A stretch of DNA of 64,000 bases, from positions 1-64,000 of the forward strand of contig NZ_JAUEMJ010000013.1 of assembly GCF_030403505.1 (NCBI RefSeq). Direction: 5' to 3'. Within the stretch, counting starts at the first letter, position 1. Each line of letters starts with the position of its first letter. Under the pieces are notes generated by a model. The model was not told the DNA's origin and searched no databases. It saw only the letters and a list, made by a program, of their open reading frames with translations. Positions 19,601 through 25,995 of this stretch are shown here, piece by piece. This DNA comes from Glycomyces tritici. GTDB lineage: Bacteria; Actinomycetota; Actinomycetes; Mycobacteriales; Micromonosporaceae. Made by a program: the position numbers and the translations under genes.

Positions 19601-19643
19601 CTCGTCGGCTCATCCGTGGGGGGGTGGGCGTCCGGTTCGCCAC
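16641..19643 (-). CDS. UPF0182 family integral membrane protein
   Basis: The protein has 1,000 residues, the normal size for this actinobacterial family. The N-terminal third holds about seven membrane helices (start LILLVGAIVLLSVLGWLVGL). A large outer domain follows (NRPQREGPYAQHTIDGTRYA, WTVAHTVYTHGWGFVSAST, GNLLALPVGDGILYLEPMY), and an acidic Thr/Pro/Glu tail ends it. GTG 19643 has AAGGAG upstream. Its neighbour is the PDZ/Lon-like protease, the same pairing as Rv3193c-Rv3194c in M. tuberculosis. Function is unknown. Confidence 0.95.
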   Translation of the reverse strand: MANRTPTPPRMSRRGRYVLILLVGAIVLLSVLGWLVGLRTDYLWYDSVGYTAVFSTMMWTRLGLFGVFTLAMAAWCGLNLYLAFRFRPDTWPATSEQEGLERYRELISPKAGWWIGGVAVIVGIFAGMSAQSRWETWLLFRQGGSFGESDPVLHMDAGFYVFELPFWQFLIGFGFAAVVVGILASLSAYYLYGALRFSGTGDRMTNVARIHLSVLVALFLGLKAVAYYFDRYDFTTQDNQVTGIVGGGYTEMTALMNAKNALIWVSLIAAVVILVFSWGFTRSLALPAAALGLVVVTAIAAGGIYPAVVRNFQVEPNRPQREGPYAQHTIDGTRYAYGMEDLETTTYPVASQPNAETMAADQSTVPFVRLIDPFVVSDAFTQAQQPRSFYDFNEKLDIDRYTYTDENGEEVTQDFVVGLRELNPSQLADEQQDWTVAHTVYTHGWGFVSASTTESDSGAPCFTSGVLSDDPGNCQIGNDIIDVEKPQIYYGLLNNEYAIVGVPENETPREYDRPIDVAVADEDSSEEDAEEIGADRYTTFEGEGGIDIGSVGRRLLYAWEFQEPRFLLSDQINDESQLLYNRNVRERVQKVAPFLTVEADPYPAVVDGEIVWIVDGYTTTNDFPYSDRVNLADATNDTYSGQGVANQPSEEINYIRSSVKAVVNAYDGSVKLYEFDDEDPILKAWNEIYGGDLITPKEETPESLEAHFRYPQDLFKIQRSLLQRYHVDESRTFIEGSEAWATPEDPSQQSPVIQPAYYVYATYPEQTQPYFQLTSTFTPRNRENALASLLSGYYDENGDPKLQLYDVVGGDDQSVRQIHQIITSTPEVVTTLRDATQAGTQIEWGNLLALPVGDGILYLEPMYLRRQAGGQGEDLPRLTNVAISYGGYVGFAPTFEEAVEMVVEKYVSGAPSEAEQNEGETDGGETPTETPSETPSEAPSTEAPPADPPEVEAAITQVLEAQAAYEEAQASGSNEQEGAALDALLAALDELEAARQAAGQ

Positions 19644-19668
19644 TGCAGCAACTCCTTCACATCATGTG

Positions 19669-19734
19669 CGGTGCAAGCTTCGCCGAGGCTGCTCAGGTAC
19701 GGCTCGCGAGCTTCGCCGAGGCTGCTTGCGGGTC
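19669..19734 (+). repeat. Two tandem units of the dispersed 33-bp repeat
   Basis: Two units, with cores AAGCTTCGCCGAGGCTGC and GAGCTTCGCCGAGGCTGC, are spaced exactly 33 bp apart (AGCTT at 19676 and 19709). They lie in the gap between UPF0182 and the protease gene. They match the units at 13444 and 25845. Confidence 0.8.
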
Positions 19735-19748
19735 GTGGATCGGCAGGG

Positions 19749-20720
19749 TCAGCAGGTCGTGACTTCGCCGCCGGCCGCTAGGGACTCGAGTGCCGAGACC
19801 GCGTCCGCAAGCGTCTCGACTCTGACAATAGTCATGTCGTCGGGGGCGACGGTGACGGCGTCCGAACAGTTCGAAGCCGGGGAGAGGAAGACGTCGGCGC
19901 CCGCTTCGGCCGATCCGGTGATCTTCTGCTGGATGCCGCCGATGCCGCCGACGTTCCCTTCGGGGTCGATCTCGCCGGTGCCGGCGATGACCTTCCCGTC
20001 GGTCAGATCGCCCTCGGTGACCCGGTCGACGATGCCGAGCGCGAAGATCAGGCCGGCCGAGGGCCCGCCGATGTCGAGGGCTTCGGTGTCGATCTCGATG
20101 CCGTACGGATCGTCGTGCGTGGACTGGAGATCGGCGTCGCCGAGCGTCACCGCGGGGACTTCGACCGGTGCTCCGGCCCGGGTGACGGTGACCGTGGTTT
20201 CGCTGTCGGCGTAATCGGCGAGGTCCTGGAGCGAGGTGACGGCGGTGCCGTCGACGGCGGTGATGACGTCGCCGGCGACGAGGCCGCCGGAGTCGGCCAG
20301 GACCTCGATGACGGCGGGCTCGCCGAGGTAGGCGAGGGCGGCCTGCTCGGCGTTCGACTGGGACTCGGCCCAGTCGGCCTCCTGCTCCTCGGCGATCTCC
20401 TCTTCGGATTCGCCGGGCGGGTAGACCAGGTCGCGCGGGACGATGGCGTACTCATTGGACGTCCAGTACTTCAGGGCCTGGACGAGGGTCACCGACTGCT
20501 TGACGCGCACGGTGGTGAGGCGCAGCTGGCCTTCCGAGGGGTATTCGGTGTCGGCCGTGATGATCTGGTGCTCGACGCCTTCGACCTCTTGGGCGCCGAG
20601 GACGTCCTCGGTGGGGCCGGGGCTGAAGACCACGTAGGCGACGTCCATCGTCAGGGCCTGCCAGGTCAGCAGCGCCACCAGGACCGCACCCAACAGGACG
20701 GTGATTCCTCGCCTTCGCAT
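19749..20720 (-). CDS. YlbL-family membrane protease with PDZ and Lon-like (S16) domains
   Basis: The protein has 323 residues. An N-terminal anchor (about 5-30) is followed by an outer PDZ domain (about 135-190, GLVAGDVITAVDGTAV). The S16 domain has catalytic Ser221 in GGPSAGL and Lys266 in GGIQQKI, the dyad of Lon-type peptidases. The family cleaves membrane or secreted substrates. In Bacillus the relatives act on cell-division inhibitors. The 33-bp repeat pair lies just downstream. Confidence 0.94.
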   Translation of the reverse strand: MRRRGITVLLGAVLVALLTWQALTMDVAYVVFSPGPTEDVLGAQEVEGVEHQIITADTEYPSEGQLRLTTVRVKQSVTLVQALKYWTSNEYAIVPRDLVYPPGESEEEIAEEQEADWAESQSNAEQAALAYLGEPAVIEVLADSGGLVAGDVITAVDGTAVTSLQDLADYADSETTVTVTRAGAPVEVPAVTLGDADLQSTHDDPYGIEIDTEALDIGGPSAGLIFALGIVDRVTEGDLTDGKVIAGTGEIDPEGNVGGIGGIQQKITGSAEAGADVFLSPASNCSDAVTVAPDDMTIVRVETLADAVSALESLAAGGEVTTC

Positions 20721-20832
20721 GCGCGGAAGCCTACATGCCCTAGCCCACAGGCGCGTTCGGCCCGCAGCGAACAGGGCGTTTCAGATCGGCGGGCCGTGGC
20801 CCGGGGCCCCTACTCTGACGTACGGTTGGCCC

Positions 20833-22101
20833 ATGGGCTCCGACATTCCTTTCGGCTTCGGCAACCTGGGCGGCGACCTGCCCGACCCGAACGATCCGCG
20901 GGTGCAGCAGATGATGCAGCAGCTGCAGCAGATGATGGCGCAGTCGCTGTCCTCCGGTCCGGTCAACTGGCAGCTGGCCAAGCAGCTCGCCGAGTCCGAG
21001 CTGAAGGCCGAGAACACGGTCGGCCCCGCCGAGCAGGCGCAGGTCGCCGAGTCCGTGCGCCTCGCCGACCTCTGGCTCGACTCCGCCGTGAACTGGCCTT
21101 CGGGCGTCACGGCCACTGACGCGTGGACCCGCAAGCAGTGGATCACGCAGACCGAGAACTCCTGGAAGCAGCTCGCCGAGCCGCTCGCCGCCCAGATGGG
21201 CGAGGCGATGCAGACGCTCGTGCCCGAGGAGATGGCCGGGATGCTCGGCCCCATGGCCGACGTCATGAAGGGCGTCGGCTCGGCCCTGTTCGGGGCGCAG
21301 ATGGGGCAAGCGCTCGCCAAGCTCGCCGGGGAGGTGCTGTCCTCCTCCGAGGTCGGCCTGCCGCTCGGCAAGACGGGCGTGGCCGCGCTGCTGCCGGGGA
21401 ACCTCGCCGCTTACGCCGAGGGCCTGGAGCTCCCGGTCGAGGAGGTGCGGCTGTACGTGGCGCTGCGCGAGGCCGCGACGCACCGCCTGTTCACGCACGC
21501 CCCGTGGCTGCGCGCGCACCTGCTGGGGGCGCTGGAGGCGTACGCGCGGGAGATCCGCATCGACGAGTCCGCGATCGAGGAGGCCATGTCGGGCATGGAC
21601 CCGATGGACCCCGAGGCCGCGGCGACCCTGGACCTGAGCGAGGTCTTCAAGACCGAGGACACCGAGCAGCAGAAGGCGGCGCTGTCGCGCCTGGGCACGA
21701 CGCTGGCGCTCATCGCCGGCTGGGTGAACACGGTCGTGGCCGAGGCCGTGGGCGACCGGCTGCCGACGATCGACCGGCTCATGGAGGCCGCGCGGCGGCG
21801 CCGGGCCACCGGCGGGCCCGCCGAGCAGACCTTCGAGGCGCTGGTCGGGCTCGAGCTCGACCCGGCGAAGGTGCGGGCGGCGACGCGGCTGTGGCAGTCG
21901 CTCACCGAGGCGCGGGGCATCGAGGGGCGCGAAGCGGTCTGGGCGCACCCGGACCTCATGCCGAGCGCGGGCGACCTGGAGCACCCCGAGGGGTTCGCGA
22001 CGGTCTCCGAGGCGCTCGAGGACCTCGACATGTCGATGTTCGACCAGCTCGCGGTCAACGACCCGAAGGAAGAGGACGACGAGGAGCCCGGGGACAAGTA
22101 G
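20833..22101 (+). CDS. Zinc-metalloprotease-like DUF2342 protein
   Basis: The protein has 422 residues from ATG 20833, with a CTACTCT -10-like box about 23 bp upstream. A Gly/Gln/Met-rich start precedes the DUF2342 body (AEQAQVAESVRLADLWLDS, MLGPMADVMKGVGSALFGAQ). The zincin-like motif position reads REAATHRLFTHAPWLR (about 212-227); as I recall, relatives have REAAH here, so the second His is shifted. The tail is acidic. The same position in the cluster is Rv3195 in M. tuberculosis. Activity is unproven for the family. Confidence 0.88.
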   Translation: MGSDIPFGFGNLGGDLPDPNDPRVQQMMQQLQQMMAQSLSSGPVNWQLAKQLAESELKAENTVGPAEQAQVAESVRLADLWLDSAVNWPSGVTATDAWTRKQWITQTENSWKQLAEPLAAQMGEAMQTLVPEEMAGMLGPMADVMKGVGSALFGAQMGQALAKLAGEVLSSSEVGLPLGKTGVAALLPGNLAAYAEGLELPVEEVRLYVALREAATHRLFTHAPWLRAHLLGALEAYAREIRIDESAIEEAMSGMDPMDPEAAATLDLSEVFKTEDTEQQKAALSRLGTTLALIAGWVNTVVAEAVGDRLPTIDRLMEAARRRRATGGPAEQTFEALVGLELDPAKVRAATRLWQSLTEARGIEGREAVWAHPDLMPSAGDLEHPEGFATVSEALEDLDMSMFDQLAVNDPKEEDDEEPGDK

Positions 22102-22128
22102 CCCCGGGGCGTGGTGCCGGCTCGCGGT

Positions 22129-22659
22129 CTACCGCGGGTCGCTCGCCTCGGCGTCCGCGATGCCCTCGAGGTAGCCGCGGGCCCGCTCGGCCTTGGAGTA
22201 GCGCGCGACCATGTCCCAGAACGGGCGCGAGTGGTCGGGGTGGACCAGGTGCGCGAGTTCGTGGAGCAGGACGTAGTCGATCACCCATGAGGGCATCATC
22301 ATGATCCGGCGGGAGATGCGGATCGTGCCGTCCGAGGGCGTGCATGAACCCCACCGGCGCTGCTGGTTGTCGACCCATCGAACGCTCCTGGGGGTGGCGC
22401 ATTCGGGGTGCTCGGGGTAGTACCGGCGGGCGAGCCTGACGGCCCGGTCTCGTAGGGCCGTGTCGGACGCGCGGCCGTCGCGGGCCTCGCGCTTCTGCAG
22501 CCTAGCGAGCATGTGGTCGATCCACTCCTGCTCCTCGGTCTTCGAGAAGGCGTCAGGGATCATGACGACCACGCGGCCTCGTTCTTCGTAGGCCGCTACG
22601 GTTGCCCGGCGTCGGGGAGAGCGCCGCACTTCAACGGGGGGATGCACTTTGCGCGCCAT
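22129..22659 (-). CDS. M48-type metallopeptidase (YgjP/DUF45-like)
   Basis: The protein has 176 residues. The RRWGSCTPSDGTIRIS signature and the zinc motif HELAH (His133, Glu134, His137) followed by HPDHSRPFW identify the YgjP-like metal-dependent hydrolase family. It is convergent with the DUF2342 gene, leaving 27 bp between the stop codons. The substrate is unknown. Confidence 0.92.
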   Translation of the reverse strand: MARKVHPPVEVRRSPRRRATVAAYEERGRVVVMIPDAFSKTEEQEWIDHMLARLQKREARDGRASDTALRDRAVRLARRYYPEHPECATPRSVRWVDNQQRRWGSCTPSDGTIRISRRIMMMPSWVIDYVLLHELAHLVHPDHSRPFWDMVARYSKAERARGYLEGIADAEASDPR

Positions 22660-22804
22660 GAACGCACACTAAACCCGGGGGGTGACAATCGCATAACGCG
22701 GATGTCGCGATTGCGGTGAGAGCAGTGAAATGCCAAGAAAATCCCCCCGCCGATTTCCCGCAGAATGGGATCAGACGAGGGGTTGGGGCCGTCCGGCCCC
22801 GAGG

Positions 22805-22969
22805 TCACGATTCCTTGCCGAGAATCCGGTTCATCTTGGTGCCGCACACCGGGCACGTGCCCTTCGCCATCCGGCGACCCGAGTCCGAGACCACGACGGT
22901 GCCCTCGAAGTCACGCTTCTCGCGGCACTTGACGCAGTAGCCGGTGTAGGTCTTCGTCGCTTGAGCCAC
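22805..22969 (-). CDS. DUF5679 small zinc-ribbon protein
   Basis: The protein has 54 residues from GTG 22969, which is preceded by GGGGGA. The sequence begins MAQATKTYTGYCVKCREK and has two CxxC knuckles (CVKC and CPVCG) separated by a basic loop. This is the compact treble-clef/ribbon of DUF5679, common in actinobacteria. It is too short for usual length cut-offs but has strong coding character. Confidence 0.85.
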   Translation of the reverse strand: MAQATKTYTGYCVKCREKRDFEGTVVVSDSGRRMAKGTCPVCGTKMNRILGKES

Positions 22970-23241
22970 TGGTTTCCCCCTGTTGTGCGCGAGCCTGTGG
23001 TGCAGGCCCTGTTGCGACGATCACTCTGTGCGATCGTCCGGCCTCAGAATGCCACATATTTCACGCCTGTAAGCCCCGCCTCGCCGCTTCACCCGAAGGG
23101 TGACATGCGCGGGCTCCCAGGCGCGGGAGGTGTATGGGACGGCGGGGTCGTTTCGAGGGCGCCGGGCGGGAGCGGAGATGCGGCGACATGGCGTGCCCGT
23201 GCCGTCGCCAACAGCCGCTTCGCCGTGAGAGCATTGGGAAC

Positions 23242-24606
23242 GTGAGCGACAGGCATGGACCGGCCCATTCGGGTGACGACCTCCCGCGCCGGGCGATCGT
23301 ACGGGGAATGAAACTCGCCTCGCTGCCCCTGGGGCTGGCGGGCCGGGCGACCGTGGGACTGGGCAAGCGGGTGACCGGCCTGGCCGACGAGATCCTGAGC
23401 GAGCAGGCGCAGCGGCGCACCGCCGAGCACGTGTTCAGCGTCCTCGGGCAGCTCAAGGGCGGCGCGATGAAGCTCGGCCAGGCCCTCTCGATCTTCGAGG
23501 CGGCCCTGCCCGAGCACCTGGCCGCGCCGTACCGCCAGGCGCTGACGAAACTCCAGAACGCCGCTCCCCCGCTGCCGGTGGCCAGCGTCCACGGGGTGCT
23601 GGAGCGGCAGATGGGCGCCGACTGGCGCGACCGCTTCATCGAGTTCGACGACGCGCCGGCCGCGGCCGCGAGCATCGGCCAGGTCCACCGCGCGGTGTGG
23701 CGCGACGGGCGGCAGGTCGCCGTCAAGATCCAGTACCCGGGCGCGGGCGACGCGCTCCGCTCCGACCTGCGCCACCTCTCGCGCATGGCCCCCATGTTCA
23801 AAGTGCTGCAACCGAACTTCGACGTCAAGCGGATCACCGTTGAGCTGCGCGAGCGACTCCTCGAAGAGCTCGACTACGAGCTGGAGGCGGCCACCCAGCA
23901 GCAGTTCGCCGAGGCCTTCCTGGACGACCCGCTCATCGTGGTGCCGCAGGTCGTGCACGCGAGCAGTGAAGTGCTCGTGACCGAGTGGATCGCCGGGCGC
24001 CCGCTCTCGGAGGTCATCACCGAAGGCACGCAGGAGGAACGCGACGCGGCCGGCCTGCGGCTGGCGACCCTGCACTTCTCGGCGCCCAAGCGCGCCGGCC
24101 TCCTGCACGCCGACCCGCACCCGGGGAACTTCGCGATCGGCGAGGACGGGCGGCTCGTGGTCTACGACTTCGGCGCTGCGGCGCGCATGCCCGGCGGAAT
24201 GCCGGTGCAGGTCGGGCGGTTGACGCGGCTCACGCTCGACGGCAAGGCCGACGACGTGGTCGCGGGACTGCGCGGCGAGGGCTTCGTCCCGCCGGGCCTG
24301 AAGATCGACGCGAAGGCGATGCTCGACCTGCTCCAGCCGATGCTCGAGCCGATCGCCGGCGAGGAGTTCCAGTTCTCGCGCGAGTGGCTGCGCAAGGAGA
24401 GCACCCGGCTGACCGGGCAGGGCTCGGAGGCCGCGAAGCTGAACAAGCAGATGAGCTTCCCGCCCGCGTACCTGCTGATCCACCGCGTGACCATGGGCTC
24501 GATCGGCGTCCTGTGCCAGCTCGGCGCGACCGCGAAATGGCGCTCGATCCTCGAGGAGTGGCTCCCCGGCTTCGCCGACCCGGAAGGCACCGACCCCAAT
24601 CGCTGA
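23242..24606 (+). CDS. ABC1 (AarF/UbiB-like) atypical kinase
   Basis: The protein has 454 residues from GTG 23242. The family's KxGQ motif appears as GGAMKLGQALS, the Ala-rich loop as AAAASIGQVHRA, the invariant Lys in VAVKIQYPG, the catalytic region in LLHADPHPGNFAIG and the DFG equivalent in VVYDFGAAARM. Members act on lipid-soluble cofactor or membrane lipid metabolism. It matches Rv3197 beside whiB7. Confidence 0.92.
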   Translation: MSDRHGPAHSGDDLPRRAIVRGMKLASLPLGLAGRATVGLGKRVTGLADEILSEQAQRRTAEHVFSVLGQLKGGAMKLGQALSIFEAALPEHLAAPYRQALTKLQNAAPPLPVASVHGVLERQMGADWRDRFIEFDDAPAAAASIGQVHRAVWRDGRQVAVKIQYPGAGDALRSDLRHLSRMAPMFKVLQPNFDVKRITVELRERLLEELDYELEAATQQQFAEAFLDDPLIVVPQVVHASSEVLVTEWIAGRPLSEVITEGTQEERDAAGLRLATLHFSAPKRAGLLHADPHPGNFAIGEDGRLVVYDFGAAARMPGGMPVQVGRLTRLTLDGKADDVVAGLRGEGFVPPGLKIDAKAMLDLLQPMLEPIAGEEFQFSREWLRKESTRLTGQGSEAAKLNKQMSFPPAYLLIHRVTMGSIGVLCQLGATAKWRSILEEWLPGFADPEGTDPNR

Positions 24607-24612
24607 GCACAA

Positions 24613-24650
24613 CAAAAGGGGCCCATCCCCTCTCAGGGATGGACCCCTTC
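24613..24650 (-). terminator. Terminator behind the whiB7 unit
   Basis: An imperfect long stem (AAGGGG...ATCCC with GGGAT...CCCCTT) is followed on the minus strand by TTTTGTTG. It begins 23 bp after the small gene at 24673 and also separates the convergent ABC1 kinase gene. Confidence 0.75.
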
Positions 24651-24672
24651 AGCCAACGCGGTTAGTGCGTCG

Positions 24673-24894
24673 TCAAAGTCGGCCCCGGCGGCGGTGCCGT
24701 CCGGTGTGTCGCGGTGTCCGGGCGTAGCCGGCTTCCTTCCACAGGCTCCGCATCCGGAGTCGTCCGACCCCGCTGAACAGCGAGCCCGTCTCAGTCAGCG
24801 GCCGGACCGCTTCGATCTCCCCGCTGAGGAGGACTTCGAGATCCGGAGCGCCGACATCCTTCTTGAGATGGCGGCTCAGATAGTCGACCGTCAT
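24673..24894 (-). CDS. Small protein translationally coupled to WhiB7
   Basis: The protein has 73 residues, starting MTVDYLSRHLKKDVGAPDLE and ending in a basic tail (RHTGRHRRRGRL). Its ATG overlaps the whiB7 stop codon (ATGA), and a terminator follows directly, so it belongs to the whiB7 transcript. No family is recognised. The first 25 residues could form a small helical domain; the Arg-rich tail could bind nucleic acid or RNA polymerase. Coding status is inferred from coupling and position only. Confidence 0.5.
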   Translation of the reverse strand: MTVDYLSRHLKKDVGAPDLEVLLSGEIEAVRPLTETGSLFSGVGRLRMRSLWKEAGYARTPRHTGRHRRRGRL

Positions 24895-25250
24895 GACACC
24901 GTCACCCCCGCGAGCGCGAGTTCCCGGGTCCGCTCGGCGAGCTCCGCCTGCGCGGCCTGCTCGATGAGCGCGGCGTCCTTGCGGGGCCGGCCGCGGGGCC
25001 GCTTGCGGGCCACGACGTTCCCCTTCTCGAAGATCTCGCCGCCCCACACGCCCCAGGGCTCGTGGCGCTCGAGCGCTCCGGCCAGGCAGGCCAGGCGCAC
25101 CGGGCAGTCGGTGCACAGGGACTTGGCGAACTCCAGTTCGGTGGGCTGCTCCGAGAACCACAGGTCGGCGTCGTACTCGCGGCAGGCCAGGTCGCCGCCG
25201 GTCTCGCGGGCCTGGTCTCGCAGCTCGGGTCCGATGAGGGTGTCGGTCAT
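24891..25250 (-). CDS. whiB7: WhiB7 transcriptional regulator (antibiotic response)
   Basis: The protein has 119 residues from ATG 25250, with GAGGAG upstream; ATG 25271 is possible. The Fe-S cluster cysteines are Cys23, Cys46, Cys49 and Cys55 (CTDCPVRLAC). The G[V/I]WGG turn is at 67-71 and the AT-hook KRPRGRPRK at 83-91 distinguishes WhiB7 from other Wbl proteins. WhiB7 binds SigA and activates intrinsic resistance genes from promoters with an A/T-rich block beside the -35. It lies between the ABC1 kinase and uvrD2, as in mycobacteria, with a long regulated leader. Confidence 0.95.
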   Translation of the reverse strand: MTDTLIGPELRDQARETGGDLACREYDADLWFSEQPTELEFAKSLCTDCPVRLACLAGALERHEPWGVWGGEIFEKGNVVARKRPRGRPRKDAALIEQAAQAELAERTRELALAGVTVS

Positions 25251-25406
25251 GAACTCGGTCTCCTCTCTCATCTCGATGGTCTTCTCGACGTTCGGTCGCA
25301 TCAGTGCTGTCTGCGGACTCAATTGCTTCGCAATCTGTCTCGTCTGTCTTCTACTGGCGGGCCGCGACCTCGTCGATTGATCCGCAAACGTCGTGTGACG
25401 TGCGTT

Positions 25407-25811
25407 TCAGCCATACAAAAAGGCCGCGATCCCTGGGGCGGGATTCGCGGCCTCGAGAGTTCCGAGCGGGCTTAGCTGTAAGCCCTTTCGATGATCTCGA
25501 GGCGGTCTCCCGCGGGTGGCGCCATGACGCTTCTCGGAGCCGTTGACCGGCTGCCAACCGAGGCCCGCGAATGCACGGCCACGTCCGAGGACGGTCTTGG
25601 CGCCCATATCGGTGTTGTCGATGGTCTGCACAGTGCTCAGCGTCGCGATCTGGACGGCGCCGGGCAGAGTGGTGCCACGAACCGGGGCGGAGACGGGCGC
25701 GATGTGCCGATAGACGGCGGCTGCGAACGCCACGCCGAGCGGCGTCGTGCTCTTGGTTTCGTTCATCAGATTCATGGTCAGTCCCCTCCCTTCGGGTTTC
25801 GTGGTCAACAT
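25407..25811 (-). CDS. Putative leader reading frame upstream of whiB7
   Basis: A 134-codon frame starts at ATG 25811 (AAGGAG upstream) or at ATG 25775 (122 codons, stronger GGGAGGGG upstream). It runs through the attenuator hairpin and stops at 25407, just after its T-run. whiB7 leaders in mycobacteria and Streptomyces contain upstream frames whose stalled translation decides read-through. This one is unusually long for that role. It could be a real small protein gene or a leader frame; I do not recognise the product. Confidence 0.5.
   Translation of the reverse strand: MLTTKPEGRGLTMNLMNETKSTTPLGVAFAAAVYRHIAPVSAPVRGTTLPGAVQIATLSTVQTIDNTDMGAKTVLGRGRAFAGLGWQPVNGSEKRHGATRGRPPRDHRKGLQLSPLGTLEAANPAPGIAAFLYG
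25417..25453 (-). terminator. Attenuator terminator in the whiB7 leader
   Basis: A 13-bp stem with one bulge (25421-25433 with 25440-25453) and a 6-nt loop is followed on the minus strand by TTTTT (25421-25417). It lies about 165 nt upstream of whiB7 and well downstream of the likely promoter, as expected of a premature terminator that antibiotics relieve. Confidence 0.8.
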
Positions 25812-25844
25812 GGCGTCTTCATCTCCTTGTACCGGGCGCGGTCA

Positions 25845-25862
25845 CAGCTCGCAAGCTTCGCC
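25845..25862 (+). repeat. Single unit of the dispersed repeat, in the whiB7 leader
   Basis: AGCTCGCAAGCTTCGCC matches the core of the units at 13444 and 19669. It lies between the whiB7 promoter and the first leader start codon, so it would be transcribed. Confidence 0.7.
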
Positions 25863-25903
25863 GTTCTCTCGCCTTGAGGCGCACACCTCACCCGGCTCGA
25901 GCA

Positions 25904-25942
25904 ACGCTACGCCCGTCTCGCTTGGGAGCGCAACGTCTTTTT
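25904..25942 (-). promoter_or_regulatory. Probable whiB7 promoter (autoregulated type)
   Basis: On the minus strand -35 TTGCGC (25933-25928) is followed by an 18-bp spacer and -10 TAGCGT (25909-25904). An A-rich block (AAAAAGACG, 25942-25934) sits directly against the -35, as in WhiB7-dependent promoters. The leader to whiB7 would be about 650 nt. Confidence 0.6.
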
Positions 25943-25995
25943 CTGCGAGTCTCGCGAGAAAGTTTTTGCCGTGAGATTTACCGGTCAAGTGCCGG

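Noticed and set aside
16575..19781. Very long plus-strand open frame (1,068 codons) opposite the UPF0182 gene
   Set aside because: It is the antisense of a GC-rich gene. Its translation is a low-complexity Arg/Asp/Val/Gly mix, while the minus strand encodes a clear family protein.
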